DNA of 43,652 bases, taken from Candidatus Omnitrophota bacterium. Its GTDB lineage: Bacteria > Omnitrophota > Gorgyraeia > JABMRN01 > RBG-13-46-9. The DNA lies in contig JADHYN010000008.1 in assembly GCA_016782425.1 (NCBI GenBank), forward strand, positions 1 to 43,652. The letters run 5' to 3'. Position numbers and translations under genes: made by a program. The notes under the pieces are model-generated. The model ran no database searches. It saw only the letters and a program-made list of their open reading frames with translations, and was not told where the DNA came from. Below are positions 6,544 to 14,981 of this stretch, one piece after another. The stretch's first letter is position 1. Every line of letters begins with the position of its first letter.

Positions 6544-7503
6544 ATGGCCAGGCCGTTGAGAATAGAATATCCGCATGCCTTTTATCATGTGATACAACGC
6601 GGAATAGAAAGGAAGAGTATCTTTGTTTCTGATAGAGATAAAGAGAAATTCCTTTCTTATATTGAGTCTGCAAATAAATCGCACGCCGCGCTCGTCCATA
6701 CTTATGTGCTGATGAACAATCATTATCACCTTATCCTTGAAACACCCAGGGCTAATCTAGTAAAAATAATGCACTACATTAACGCAAGTTATGCCATTTA
6801 TTTCAATGTTAAACGGAAAAGAATGGGGCCTTTATATCAGGGAAGATATAAGGCGATTCTCGTTCAGGAGGAAGAATATCTTCACCATTTATCTCGATAC
6901 ATTCATCTAAATCCCGTAAGGGCAAAAATCGTAAAAGACCCTATTGATTATAAGTGGAGTAGCTATAAATATTTTGTATCAAATGCTCTCCCGCCTAAAT
7001 GGCTTGTAACAGAACCTATTCTTTCAACGTTTAACGCAAATCCAGGCAAAGCAAAAGCTCTATACAGGGATTTTGTGATCTTTGGCATAGAAGAAGAAAA
7101 ATATAACTTTTTGGATAATTTACGAGAAGGTTACGTATTAGGAAATAGTGACTTTTTTGAAAACATAAAAAGAAAAGTATCGTACCGGAAAGATGAGCCC
7201 GAAATACCTGTTATGCGCAAGATAAAACAGCGTGGTCAACCAAGCCTTGGAAACATCCTAGATATAGTAAAAAATATGGCCGCGGAGAATGCTCGCCTGG
7301 AGAGAAAGCTCGTAATATATCTTGCTAAAACGTACACTGATAATTCATTGCGTAATATTGCGTCTTTTTATGGAAATTTAAAATATAAGACTGTCAGCAA
7401 AATATGTGAGCGTATAAAAAAGTTAAGGCAAAAAGATAAGAAGTTCGATGCCCTGTTAAATCAGATGGAAAAAGCCATAGAAATGTCGAATGTCGAGACC
7501 TGA
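6544..7503 (+). CDS. REP-associated tyrosine transposase (RAYT, Y1_Tnp)
   Basis: A single-strand DNA transposase of the IS200/IS605-like Y1 group, RAYT subfamily. The N-terminus MARPLRIEYPHAFYHVIQRG is typical. The HUH metal-binding pair is NNHYHL (residues about 58-63), and LYQGRYKAILV followed by YIHLNPVRAKIV is the RAYT hallmark around the catalytic Tyr region. Residues about 200-319 form a C-terminal DnaA-like helical extension (RNIASFYGNLKYKTVSKICERI). Length 319 fits the longer RAYTs. RAYTs mobilise or maintain short REP palindromes rather than themselves. The gene looks intact. Downstream of it is a GTCGAGACCTGACCCC motif (7493-7508) that I associate with this family's 3' flank. Confidence 0.92.
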   Translation: MARPLRIEYPHAFYHVIQRGIERKSIFVSDRDKEKFLSYIESANKSHAALVHTYVLMNNHYHLILETPRANLVKIMHYINASYAIYFNVKRKRMGPLYQGRYKAILVQEEEYLHHLSRYIHLNPVRAKIVKDPIDYKWSSYKYFVSNALPPKWLVTEPILSTFNANPGKAKALYRDFVIFGIEEEKYNFLDNLREGYVLGNSDFFENIKRKVSYRKDEPEIPVMRKIKQRGQPSLGNILDIVKNMAAENARLERKLVIYLAKTYTDNSLRNIASFYGNLKYKTVSKICERIKKLRQKDKKFDALLNQMEKAIEMSNVET

Positions 7504-7520
7504 CCCCTTATTCCTCCTTG

Positions 7521-7539
7521 AGGCGGTTTTGTTCCGCCT
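7521..7539. repeat. Small GC-rich hairpin downstream of RAYT
   Basis: AGGCGG (7521-7526) pairs with CCGCCT (7534-7539) around a 7-nt loop. It could be a REP-type target or a weak terminator for the transposase. The context CCTTGAGGCGG is shared with the terminator near 16944. Confidence 0.4.
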
Positions 7540-7642
7540 ACGCCAAAGATGAACTTCAAGTAGTTCTGCTTCGGCGGATATCGCAAAACTTCTTTTCTCG
7601 AGCTCCATTTAGAGGTATAATAAACAACAAAGGGAGCGTTAT

Positions 7643-8041
7643 ATGCCATCTGACGTAACAGGCAAAAAAGCTAAAATCGCTATTATAGATGATGAAAAAG
7701 CTTTAGTCGAAACTCTAAAATCCTTTTTAGAAGAAAGGGGTTTTTCTGTAATTAGCGCATATGACGGCGCAAGCGGCCTCGAATTAATAAAAAGAGAAAA
7801 ACCAGATATCATTATATTGGACATTACTATGCCGGAATTGGATGGCAGAGATGTCTTGATACAATTGAAAAAGAACGAAGATACAAAAAGCATTCCCGTT
7901 ATAATGCAAACCGTAAAAAACGAGCCGTTTGACGTGGATTACGGGATGGAATTAGGTGCGGATGACTACCTGCCTAAGCCGTGCGAGGTACACCGTTTAT
8001 TAAAACACATTGACGCTATCCTGGAAAAGAGAAAAGGATGA
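7643..8041 (+). CDS. Stand-alone receiver response regulator 5
   Basis: A single receiver domain of 132 residues: acidic cluster IDDEKA, phospho-acceptor Asp in ILDITMPELDG, and KP in YLPKPCEV. The switch position reads MQTVKNEP. TATAAT at 7616-7621 and AAGGGAGCG precede the start. It is followed by a PilZ protein 6 nt downstream, so a phosphorylation signal and a cyclic-di-GMP effector are probably co-expressed. The cognate kinase could be the one at the left end of the window, but it is not adjacent. Confidence 0.87.
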   Translation: MPSDVTGKKAKIAIIDDEKALVETLKSFLEERGFSVISAYDGASGLELIKREKPDIIILDITMPELDGRDVLIQLKKNEDTKSIPVIMQTVKNEPFDVDYGMELGADDYLPKPCEVHRLLKHIDAILEKRKG

Positions 8042-8047
8042 CCGCCC

Positions 8048-8440
8048 ATGAGTCATAACGAAGAAGTATCATATGGTGGATCCGAAAGAAGGCAATGTAA
8101 AAGAATCAGAAAGTCTTTTGTCATGCGCTTCCGCCAAAAAGATGATGCGGAAGGCGGCTGGAGCATGGTGACGACGAAAAACTTAAGCGCAAAAGGAGCG
8201 ATGTTTACTTACAATAAACCCCTGCCCAAGGACAGCTTTTTGGACCTGAAGATAAACTTTCCCAATATAAACGGACCCATAGAATGCATGGCTAAAATAC
8301 TGCGTTTTGAAAAATATCCGAACAGCTTGCTTTTTAACACTGCTGTTACGTTTACGGATATCGCTGAGAGCGCGAAAAATATAATCAACGAGACAGCTGA
8401 ATCATTCTATCTGCGAAAGGCGGATAGAATCGAACCGTGA
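8048..8440 (+). CDS. PilZ-domain cyclic-di-GMP-binding protein
   Basis: A 130-residue PilZ protein. The c-di-GMP-binding signature is present: an Arg-rich RRQCKRIRKSF at residues about 15-25 and the loop NLSAKGAMF at about 52-60, matching RxxxR and [D/N]xSxxG. Beta-strands continue through IECMAKILRF. In the family such stand-alone PilZ proteins act as adaptors for motility, polysaccharide export or stress responses. The window also encodes a REC-GGDEF cyclase (38446-39342) that could supply the ligand. Confidence 0.87.
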   Translation: MSHNEEVSYGGSERRQCKRIRKSFVMRFRQKDDAEGGWSMVTTKNLSAKGAMFTYNKPLPKDSFLDLKINFPNINGPIECMAKILRFEKYPNSLLFNTAVTFTDIAESAKNIINETAESFYLRKADRIEP

Positions 8441-8477
8441 AGTAGCCCTAAAACGTGTTAAAATTATAGCAATATAG

Positions 8478-8669
8478 ATGATAAAGACTATAATAAGGGA
8501 AGTACTGATATTGCTCGCCTTTGTCCTTCTGGGCATAGCCGGATACAAGATCACCATTTTTGCAAACATATACCTACCGCTTTCAATTACGGGAATTACC
8601 ATGCTCGGAGTGGCTGTAATCGGATACCCGTTATTTTTATTGATCCGTATCATATGGCCCAAGAAATGA
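8478..8669 (+). CDS. Small two-TM membrane protein
   Basis: A 63-residue protein with two hydrophobic segments (residues about 8-28 and 34-57) and a basic C-terminus ending WPKK. No family recognised. No Shine-Dalgarno is visible; a TATAGC hexamer ends 7 nt before the ATG, which fits a leaderless transcript like several others in this window. Confidence 0.6.
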   Translation: MIKTIIREVLILLAFVLLGIAGYKITIFANIYLPLSITGITMLGVAVIGYPLFLLIRIIWPKK

Positions 8670-8767
8670 AAATAGCAACGTTCTGGCCCAGCCGGTAGTA
8701 AAACGGGTGCGCTGGATATGCGAGTTGCCTTACAAGGATTAAAAAATTTGGGAATGTCTTAAAGAAA

Positions 8768-8807
8768 AATAAGGGTGAATAAGGGGAGATAAGGGTTGAT
8801 AAGGGGC
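8768..8807. repeat. Tandem 10-bp repeat, four units (RATAAGGGKN)
   Basis: Four head-to-tail decamers: AATAAGGGTG, AATAAGGGGA, GATAAGGGTT, GATAAGGGGC. The same purine-rich text recurs in the coding linker at 17073-17186. The 8670-8901 gap holds this array, a palindrome and the promoter of the next gene, and otherwise nothing recognisable. Confidence 0.75.
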
Positions 8808-8823
8808 AGGCTTAAGCCTGCCC
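8804..8823. terminator. 20-bp perfect palindrome, possible terminator
   Basis: GGGCAGGCTTAAGCCTGCCC is a perfect 20-bp palindrome; as RNA it would fold to an 8-bp stem with a TTAA loop, followed by TACTGTTTTA. It lies directly after the decamer repeat. The tail is poor in U, so a bidirectional terminator or a repeat element (REP-like) are both possible. Confidence 0.5.
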
Positions 8824-8848
8824 TACTGTTTTATGGGACGGGAATTGG

Positions 8849-8878
8849 TTGCCTTTTCGAAAAACACCGTGTTATAAT
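8849..8878 (+). promoter_or_regulatory. Promoter of acyltransferase gene (duplicated promoter block, copy A)
   Basis: TTGCCT (8849-8854), 18-nt spacer, TATAAT (8873-8878), then an AAGGAGTTAGG ribosome-binding site at about 8888-8898. The whole block of about 50 nt closely matches the block at 12015-12066. Confidence 0.65.
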
Positions 8879-8901
8879 CACTATTCATAAGGAGTTAGGA
8901 C

Positions 8902-9777
8902 ATGAAACGGATCAGGCATTTTATTGAGTATATTCTTTTACGCGCAATGATGGCGCTCGTCAATTTTTTCCCTATCACTATTTCTACCTGGATATCAAGA
9001 AGAATGGGAGATGTTCTTTTTTTGATATTATCGAGTAGAAGAAAAGTTGCCCTTAACAATCTTACCATTGCTTTCTGTAATACCAAATCTGATAGGGAAA
9101 AAAGAAAAATTGCCTTAGAATCTTTTCGTCATTTGATGACTTGCTACATGGAGCTTTTCAGGTTGCCTAAATTCGTAAAAGTGTCAGACAAACACGTCCA
9201 TCTTAATAATTCCGAACTTATTGACGAAGCTTTAGCCAGGGGTAAGGGGATAGTTCTTGTCTTGACGCATCTCGGCTCATGGGAATATCTTTCGTTTCTC
9301 GCGAAACAAAAGAAAAGCCCTGCTACCATATTGGGCAGGATTATCAGAAATCCTTATATCTACAAATGGGTCGAATCGTTAAGAAAAATAGGGGATTTGA
9401 GATATAAGAACAAAGACATTGGTATAAGGTGGATTTTTTCAGAGCTTAAACAAAATCACATGGTAGGTATTGTGATTGATCAATGGGCAGGTAACGAAGG
9501 GCTATGGATCGACTTCTTTTCCAGGCCAACTTCGACAACCTCTCTCCCGGCACGCATGGCAAAACATACAGGAGCTGCCCTTATTCTTGCATATTGCGTT
9601 AGGGTAGCAAGCGGAGAATACGAAATTTACGTAGAACCTGAAATACCTGTTAACAAAGACGATGATAACTGGGTAGAAAACACAACGAAAGAGCTCAACC
9701 GTATTGTGGAGCGCAAAATTCGCGCCTTTCCGGAACAATGGATGTGGATGCATAAACGCTGGAAAAATAAAGGATAA
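8902..9777 (+). CDS. LpxL/HtrB-family lysophospholipid (lipid A-type) acyltransferase
   Basis: An inner-membrane acyltransferase of the LpxL/LpxM superfamily that transfers an acyl chain from acyl-ACP to a lipid A precursor or related lipid. There is a hydrophobic N-terminal segment at residues about 7-28. The catalytic H-x4-E motif reads THLGSWE (residues about 119-125), and the conserved IDQWAGNEG segment lies near 195. The length of 291 is normal. The start follows AAGGAGTTAGGAC. Its nearest neighbours do not reveal the acceptor; similar enzymes also occur in polyene and other acyl-lipid pathways, and this window contains a type II ketosynthase operon, but 30 kb away. Confidence 0.85.
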   Translation: MKRIRHFIEYILLRAMMALVNFFPITISTWISRRMGDVLFLILSSRRKVALNNLTIAFCNTKSDREKRKIALESFRHLMTCYMELFRLPKFVKVSDKHVHLNNSELIDEALARGKGIVLVLTHLGSWEYLSFLAKQKKSPATILGRIIRNPYIYKWVESLRKIGDLRYKNKDIGIRWIFSELKQNHMVGIVIDQWAGNEGLWIDFFSRPTSTTSLPARMAKHTGAALILAYCVRVASGEYEIYVEPEIPVNKDDDNWVENTTKELNRIVERKIRAFPEQWMWMHKRWKNKG

Positions 9778-9789
9778 AAGGAGGGCGCA

Positions 9790-10284
9790 GTGGAGATATT
9801 TGATGCTATAGCAAAAAGGGCAAGCGTGAGAGAGTATAAAGGCGAACCCGTAGATAAGGCGCTTCTTGAAAAACTCGTGGATGCCGGCCGGCGCGCGCCC
9901 AGCGCAAGAAAAGTAGAGCCATGGGAATTTATTGTTGTAACGGATCAGAAGGCACTCAAGGAGCTGGGCCGTATAGCGAATACAGGTTCTTTCATAAAGG
10001 ACGCCGCAGCTTGCATTGTTGTATACTCAAGCGATACTAAATACTATCTTGAAGACGGCGCAGCGGCTACGGAGAATGTACTCATTGCGGTCTCGGGCCT
10101 GGGCCTTGGGGCGTGCTGGGTCGCGGGGGATAAGAAACCCTACGCGAGCGAAGTGTCTGCACTTTTAGGCGTGCCGAAGGAGTTCAAGCTGATAAGCCTC
10201 ATTCCGGTAGGATGGCCGCTTAAAGAACCCTGCCAGGAAAAGAAAAGAAGCCTCGCGGATGTCCTGCACCGGGAAAAATTCTAA
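9790..10284 (+). CDS. Nitroreductase-family flavoprotein
   Basis: A 164-residue FMN-dependent nitroreductase-like oxidoreductase. It has the family N-terminus AIAKRASVREYKGEPV with the Arg-rich FMN-phosphate-binding segment, RRAPSARKVEPWEF (residues about 35-48), and the C-terminal GLGACWVAG and IPVGWP motifs. It starts with GTG at 9790 after AGGAGGGCGCA. The substrate is not predictable. The gene lies 12 nt after the acyltransferase and probably shares its transcript. Confidence 0.88.
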   Translation: MEIFDAIAKRASVREYKGEPVDKALLEKLVDAGRRAPSARKVEPWEFIVVTDQKALKELGRIANTGSFIKDAAACIVVYSSDTKYYLEDGAAATENVLIAVSGLGLGACWVAGDKKPYASEVSALLGVPKEFKLISLIPVGWPLKEPCQEKKRSLADVLHREKF

Positions 10285-10288
10285 TAAA

Positions 10289-10912
10289 ATGCCCGGACAA
10301 AGCTTGAAGGAAATATGCGAGACTGCCATGGAGGCCGGAAGAAGAATAGATCTCTCTGACTGTCATTATGGTGAAACAACCGGAGCGTGCGCTTTTCTCA
10401 AGCGGCCGACCAGTTACTATTTTTTCCTCGCCGGACTGGCCGGATCACAAAATCTTACCCGCACTCTTGAGATAGGGACAAACTCAGGCGGTTCTATCAT
10501 GTCAATTAGTAAGGGCCTCGATAAGCATGGCGTTATAAAGAGTCAACTCGTAACAGTGGATATTGTCCGTAAGAATGAAGAGGGGTTCGTGAAATATCCT
10601 CATGTAAGAAGAATAATAGGCGATTCGCTGAATGAGAAAGTTATAGAAGAAGCAGTCGCTTTGTTTGATGAGGAAATAGACCTTCTTTATCTCGACGCAG
10701 TGCATGAGTACGAACATACGAAGAAGAATATGGATATTTATGCCGGGAGGCTAAATCCGCGTTATGTGGTTCTCGACGATATCAGGCAATGCGATGATAT
10801 GAGGAAATTGTGGGGCGACCTAAAAGTGGAATTTAAAGACAGGGCCTTCGATGCTTCGGATATCAGCGGAAGAAAGGGCGCCGGATTCGGCGTTATAAGG
10901 CGAAGGGCGTAA
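10289..10912 (+). CDS. Class I SAM-dependent methyltransferase (Methyltransf_24-like)
   Basis: A Rossmann-fold methyltransferase-like protein. Motif I is LEIGTNSGGS, followed by TVDIVRK, the LLYLDAVHEYEHTKKN segment typical of the Methyltransf_24 group, and VVLDDI. I placed the start at ATG 10289, just after the nitroreductase stop. The in-frame ATG 10259 would overlap that gene by 26 nt, and neither start has a strong ribosome-binding site. The substrate is unknown. The C-terminus (GAGFGVIRRR) matches the end of the beta-sheet. A related protein is encoded at 28002-28703. Confidence 0.75.
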   Translation: MPGQSLKEICETAMEAGRRIDLSDCHYGETTGACAFLKRPTSYYFFLAGLAGSQNLTRTLEIGTNSGGSIMSISKGLDKHGVIKSQLVTVDIVRKNEEGFVKYPHVRRIIGDSLNEKVIEEAVALFDEEIDLLYLDAVHEYEHTKKNMDIYAGRLNPRYVVLDDIRQCDDMRKLWGDLKVEFKDRAFDASDISGRKGAGFGVIRRRA

Positions 10913-10922
10913 AAGGGGAATT

Positions 10923-11582
10923 ATGCGATACGTTAGTGCAGAAAAGATGCGGAAGATCGACAAGGAGGCCCAGGAGAAATTCGGCATGCCCTCTGTAATC
11001 CTTATGGAGAATGCGGGGAGAGCTGTATATGAAGAGGCGCGGCGAATGCTCGGCGGTTCGAAGAATAAGAAAGTAATTTGCATTTCCGGCAAAGGAAATA
11101 ACGGCGGCGACGGTTTTGTGGCCGCAAGGCACCTCTTGAACAATGGCTTCAAAACAGAAATTTTCATGATAGGCAACCCACAAGAGCTAAAAGGCGACGC
11201 GAAAATTAATTACGAGATACTTCGCAAAATGAAAATCAGAATAAGGCCCTTGAAAAAAGATCCTGCCCTCTTCAACTTCAAAAAACAGTTAAAAAGCGCG
11301 AGCCTTTTGATCGACGCACTGCTTGGGACGGGTATTTCAGGGGAAGTAAAAGAGCCATATGCGAGCGTGATAGAACTCATAAACAGTTCAGAAAAGCCCA
11401 TACTCGCCGTAGATATTCCATCGGGGCTTAACGCGACAGATGGAAGGGCGCCCGGAAGCTGCATAAAAGCCACGAAGACGATTACTTTTGGATTTCCGAA
11501 GACGGGATTTATCAAAAATAACGGCCCGAAGAAAACAGGAAAACTAGTGGTAGCGGATATTTCACTTCCGCGATATAATTGA
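10923..11582 (+). CDS. nnrE: NAD(P)H-hydrate epimerase (YjeF N-terminal domain)
   Basis: Epimerises the R and S forms of hydrated NAD(P)H so that a dehydratase can repair them. The YjeF_N fold is clear: [14 protein letters not shown] (residues about 22-35), [16 protein letters not shown] (about 57-72), and [13 protein letters not shown] with [13 protein letters not shown]. The protein stops after this domain (219 residues), so it is the epimerase alone; the partner ADP/ATP-dependent dehydratase is not in the window. ATG follows AAAAGGGGAATT. Confidence 0.9.
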   Translation: MRYVSAEKMRKIDKEAQEKFGMPSVILMENAGRAVYEEARRMLGGSKNKKVICISGKGNNGGDGFVAARHLLNNGFKTEIFMIGNPQELKGDAKINYEILRKMKIRIRPLKKDPALFNFKKQLKSASLLIDALLGTGISGEVKEPYASVIELINSSEKPILAVDIPSGLNATDGRAPGSCIKATKTITFGFPKTGFIKNNGPKKTGKLVVADISLPRYN

Positions 11583-11587
11583 ATTAT

Positions 11588-12007
<420 letters not shown>

Positions 12008-12014
12008 AGCTGAT

Positions 12015-12043
12015 TTGCTTTTTGGAAAACCCCGTGTTATAAT
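12015..12043 (+). promoter_or_regulatory. Promoter, duplicated block copy B
   Basis: TTGCTT (12015-12020), 17-nt spacer, TATAAT (12038-12043), then AAGGAGTTAG (12056-12065). It matches copy A (8849-8900) at most positions, including CGTGTTATAAT and the ribosome-binding site. Confidence 0.65.
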
Positions 12044-12071
12044 TAGCTTATATATAAGGAGTTAGAATAAA

Positions 12072-12113
12072 GTGAAACGTCCCCTTACAATTAGGGACGA
12101 TAAGGGAAAATAA
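12072..12113 (+). CDS. Possible 13-codon leader ORF coupled to next gene
   Basis: GTG 12072 lies 10 nt after AAGGAG and reads through 13 codons (MKRPLTIRDDKGK) to a TAA that overlaps the next ATG as TAATG. Inside it, CGTCCC (12078-12083) and GGGACG (12094-12099) form a 6-bp hairpin. Because the ribosome-binding site of the duplicated promoter block points at this ORF rather than at the next gene, it may drive coupled translation. It may equally be repeat debris that separated the original promoter from its gene. Confidence 0.35.
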   Translation: MKRPLTIRDDKGK

Positions 12114-12946
12114 TGGAAAGAAAAGCAGTGAAAAAGGCTTGTATTTTTTTATTTGCATTTTTGGTGTTTTGCAGCGCATTTTTACCGGATGTGGCTGCGG
12201 AGACAGCCGCGGAGACGATTACGGAGACGGCCGTGGCGCCGGCTCCGGAGGCGATTCCGGAAATCCTTTACGCGACTTCTTACGAATGCCGTGATCTTAA
12301 TGGGGACTTAAGATGGCGGGCCTCGTATGAGCTGAAGCATAAAGAGGGAAATATTTATAGCGTAACTGAAAATGGTAAGGGGGTTTATTCCGGTTTTAGA
12401 GGAAAGGTATCATGGATAGCGGAAATGGAATTCAACGATTCCGGAGTCATCATGAGGCCAATATGGACGAAAAGGCGCGTTTTCAACGAAGCCGGAAAAG
12501 AGATTGCTGTCCAGACGCAGGATTTTGATTTTAACAAAAGAATCGTTACCTGTAGAAAAGAAGACCTTATCGGGAACAAATCCGTAGAGAAAAAGTTTGC
12601 ATTTACAAAGAACGTTATAACCCGCCTTCTTCAAGGGGTTTATACCCGGAGATTTATCGAAAGCGGAGAACCCTCAAGAGATATTCAGCTGGTGAGCCCG
12701 GAGCCTGCACTTTATAACCTTAAGCTTAAGAGGCTGGGGACAGAGGAAATAGAAATAAACGGCCGCAAAAGGAAGGCCTACAAAGTATGCCTGGATCCTC
12801 AATTAGGGGCCCTGAGTTTTATAAAAATCTTTTTACCAAAGGCCTACACCTGGCACTTTGCCAAGCCCAGATTCGAATGGTTAAAATATGAAGGCGTTGA
12901 GAACAGCATAAAATCCCCGATAGTAGAAATAACAATCCTGGATTAA
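12113..12946 (+). CDS. Exported protein of unknown function
   Basis: 277 residues with a signal peptide (KKACIFLFAFLVFCSAFL) and a short low-complexity Ala/Glu/Thr/Pro stretch after it (residues about 27-47). The remainder is beta-rich with charged strands (NGKGVYSGFRGKVSWIAEM). The layout resembles periplasmic DUF3108-type proteins, but I cannot assign a family. It is followed 9 nt later by a CapA-type protein, which suggests envelope-related work. Confidence 0.75.
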   Translation: MERKAVKKACIFLFAFLVFCSAFLPDVAAETAAETITETAVAPAPEAIPEILYATSYECRDLNGDLRWRASYELKHKEGNIYSVTENGKGVYSGFRGKVSWIAEMEFNDSGVIMRPIWTKRRVFNEAGKEIAVQTQDFDFNKRIVTCRKEDLIGNKSVEKKFAFTKNVITRLLQGVYTRRFIESGEPSRDIQLVSPEPALYNLKLKRLGTEEIEINGRKRKAYKVCLDPQLGALSFIKIFLPKAYTWHFAKPRFEWLKYEGVENSIKSPIVEITILD

Positions 12947-12955
12947 TAATCTAAT

Positions 12956-13927
12956 ATGATTCCAATACAACGTTTGCGGATAGCGACGCCCTATGGCGTG
13001 GCTGAAAGCATTAACTGGCTCATAAAAAATGCCCTGGGTCTCAGCAAAAAAAATGCCGGAATTGTTAAAGAAATCCCAAACACCTCTATTTTAAACGAAA
13101 ACACCAGATTCGAATGTAAGCTCGCTTTTATAGGGGACATAATGACCGCTGAAAATAGCTCTGTAAAGATTTCAGACGGGATGAAGGAATTCTTGAGCGA
13201 CGCTGATTATCTCGTAGGGAACTTTGAGGGAGTAATTACTAAAGAGCGAAAAGCGATTCAACCGTTTGCCTTTGATCAGCGGCACGACGAAAATATTATC
13301 GAAATGTTAACGGATCTTTTCGAGCCGCGAAAAACCTATCTTTCCCTTTCTAATAATCACGCCGGAGATTTTGGCGAGGAGGAGTTTTTAAAGTCGGCGA
13401 AGATGCTGGAGACGCGAAATTTCAACGTATTCGGCTGGCGCAAGAAGCCATTTTTTGATATTAATGATAGCATAAGGCTTATTTCGGGTACAATGTGGTC
13501 GAACCGAAACTGTAACTTTATATCGAGGCTCGAAAACGCAAAAAACCACATCAAGCAAGGGGCCTTTAATTTCTTTTACCCCCATTTTGGATATGAGCTT
13601 GAACTTTACCCGCGTCCTGGGATAGTTAAAATGGCAAGAGGCCTGATCCGGGAATTTGATGCTATAATAGGACATCATCCTCATTGCCCGCAACCTGTAA
13701 CAACCGAAGAATTCTCCGGAATCAATAAGCTTCTCGCGTATTCTCTGGGGGATTTTTGCGGCGTCTTAACAACGAAAAAGTATCAATACGGAATCTTGGT
13801 GAAAGCGGAATTGGCCAGGGATGAAAAGAAGAGAATGCTCATCGGTAAAGTCGAATGGCGCTTAACAAAGTGCAGTTCTCTCGGAGACGGAAATTTTATT
13901 GTGAGCTTAAGCGACGACCGCATTTAG
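12956..13927 (+). CDS. CapA-family (poly-gamma-glutamate synthesis-like) metallophosphoesterase
   Basis: A CapA/YwtB-type calcineurin-like phosphoesterase of 323 residues. Metal-binding motifs appear in order: FIGDIMTAE (residues about 60-68), VGNFEGVI, SLSNNHAGDFGEE (Asn-His), FYPHFGYELELYPRPG, IIGHHPHCPQPV and AYSLGDFCG. In CapA proteins this domain supports poly-gamma-glutamate or other polymer handling at the cell surface, but the rest of that machinery is not nearby. There is no obvious signal peptide and no good ribosome-binding site before ATG 12956, so the true start may lie further in. Confidence 0.85.
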   Translation: MIPIQRLRIATPYGVAESINWLIKNALGLSKKNAGIVKEIPNTSILNENTRFECKLAFIGDIMTAENSSVKISDGMKEFLSDADYLVGNFEGVITKERKAIQPFAFDQRHDENIIEMLTDLFEPRKTYLSLSNNHAGDFGEEEFLKSAKMLETRNFNVFGWRKKPFFDINDSIRLISGTMWSNRNCNFISRLENAKNHIKQGAFNFFYPHFGYELELYPRPGIVKMARGLIREFDAIIGHHPHCPQPVTTEEFSGINKLLAYSLGDFCGVLTTKKYQYGILVKAELARDEKKRMLIGKVEWRLTKCSSLGDGNFIVSLSDDRI

Positions 13928-14035
13928 ACCACTATCAGAATTAAGAAAAAAATAGTCAGCTCCCTTATTACGCTGCTGTGACACAAGGCACAGGGGTTTG
14001 TGATAAAATACCTTCTTATTACAAGGAGGGTGACT

Positions 14036-14923
14036 ATGGAAACAAAAATAGAAGTAATGCAAAATATGACACCGGTTGAAAGATTAAAGGGCCACGTATA
14101 CAAACTGTCTCACGAGATAGGGGAAAGGAATATCTACAAGTATGGAAATTTGAATGAGGCGGCGGAATACATCATAGAAAAGTTCAAATCCTTCGGCTAC
14201 GAACCTGAGTTTCAATCTTACAGCGCTTGCGGCAAAATCTTTAAAAATATAATAGTCACAAAACCGGGTGATGAAGAACCCGGCAAAACACTCATTCTCG
14301 GCGCTCACTACGATAGCCACAAAAGTCCGGGCGCAGACGATAACGCGAGTTCTGTCGCGGGCCTTTTAGAGGTAGCGAGAAACCTCCGCGATAAAAAGTC
14401 GGCCTGCACCATAAAGTTTATCGCTTTTGCCAACGAAGAGCCCCCGTTTTTTAAAACGAAAAACATGGGAAGTAGGGTCTATACGAAGGCTGCAAAGGAA
14501 AAAGGTGAAAACATAAAAGGGGCGCTTATACTCGAGATGATAGGGTACTATTCTGATAAGCCGAGATCCCAGCACTATCCGCCGATTTTTAACTTTTTTT
14601 ACCCGAGCGCCGGTAATTTTATAGGCGTTGTCGGAAATTTCAGGTCCAAAGGATTCGTGAAAAATATAGTTTCGTCCTTCAAAACGGGCACGGATTTTCC
14701 GATTGAATGGGTCCTCGGCCCGAGCATTTTACCCGGTATTGATTATTCTGATAACTGGTCCTTCTGGAAAGAGGGATACCCTGCCGTCATGATAACGGAT
14801 ACGGCCTTTTATAGAAACCCGCATTATCACAAAGCGTCAGACACTTACGAAACCTTAAACTACGAAGGCATTTCCGAGGTAGTGAAGGGCCTTACAGCGT
14901 CATTGGCTCAGCTCGCGAATTAA
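14036..14923 (+). CDS. M28-family zinc aminopeptidase-like hydrolase
   Basis: A cocatalytic two-zinc peptidase fold. GAHYDSHKSPGADDNASSVAGLLE supplies the first His and the bridging Asp (near residues 88-101), FANEEPPFF the catalytic and metal-binding Glu pair, and NPHYHKASDTYETL the last His. The ATG at 14036 follows AAGGAGGGTGACT. The product is 295 residues and has no signal peptide, so it is probably cytoplasmic. The metal-ligand set looks complete. The substrate is unknown. Confidence 0.88.
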   Translation: METKIEVMQNMTPVERLKGHVYKLSHEIGERNIYKYGNLNEAAEYIIEKFKSFGYEPEFQSYSACGKIFKNIIVTKPGDEEPGKTLILGAHYDSHKSPGADDNASSVAGLLEVARNLRDKKSACTIKFIAFANEEPPFFKTKNMGSRVYTKAAKEKGENIKGALILEMIGYYSDKPRSQHYPPIFNFFYPSAGNFIGVVGNFRSKGFVKNIVSSFKTGTDFPIEWVLGPSILPGIDYSDNWSFWKEGYPAVMITDTAFYRNPHYHKASDTYETLNYEGISEVVKGLTASLAQLAN

Positions 14924-14981
14924 AAAAATTTTGCAATTATAAATACCTTAAGTATACTTTATATTAGGAAAAAGAAACAAT

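Noticed and set aside
8804-8823. Certain intrinsic terminator
   Set aside because: The palindrome is perfect, but the following bases (TACTGTTTTA) lack a proper U-tract, so it is kept only as a possible terminator.
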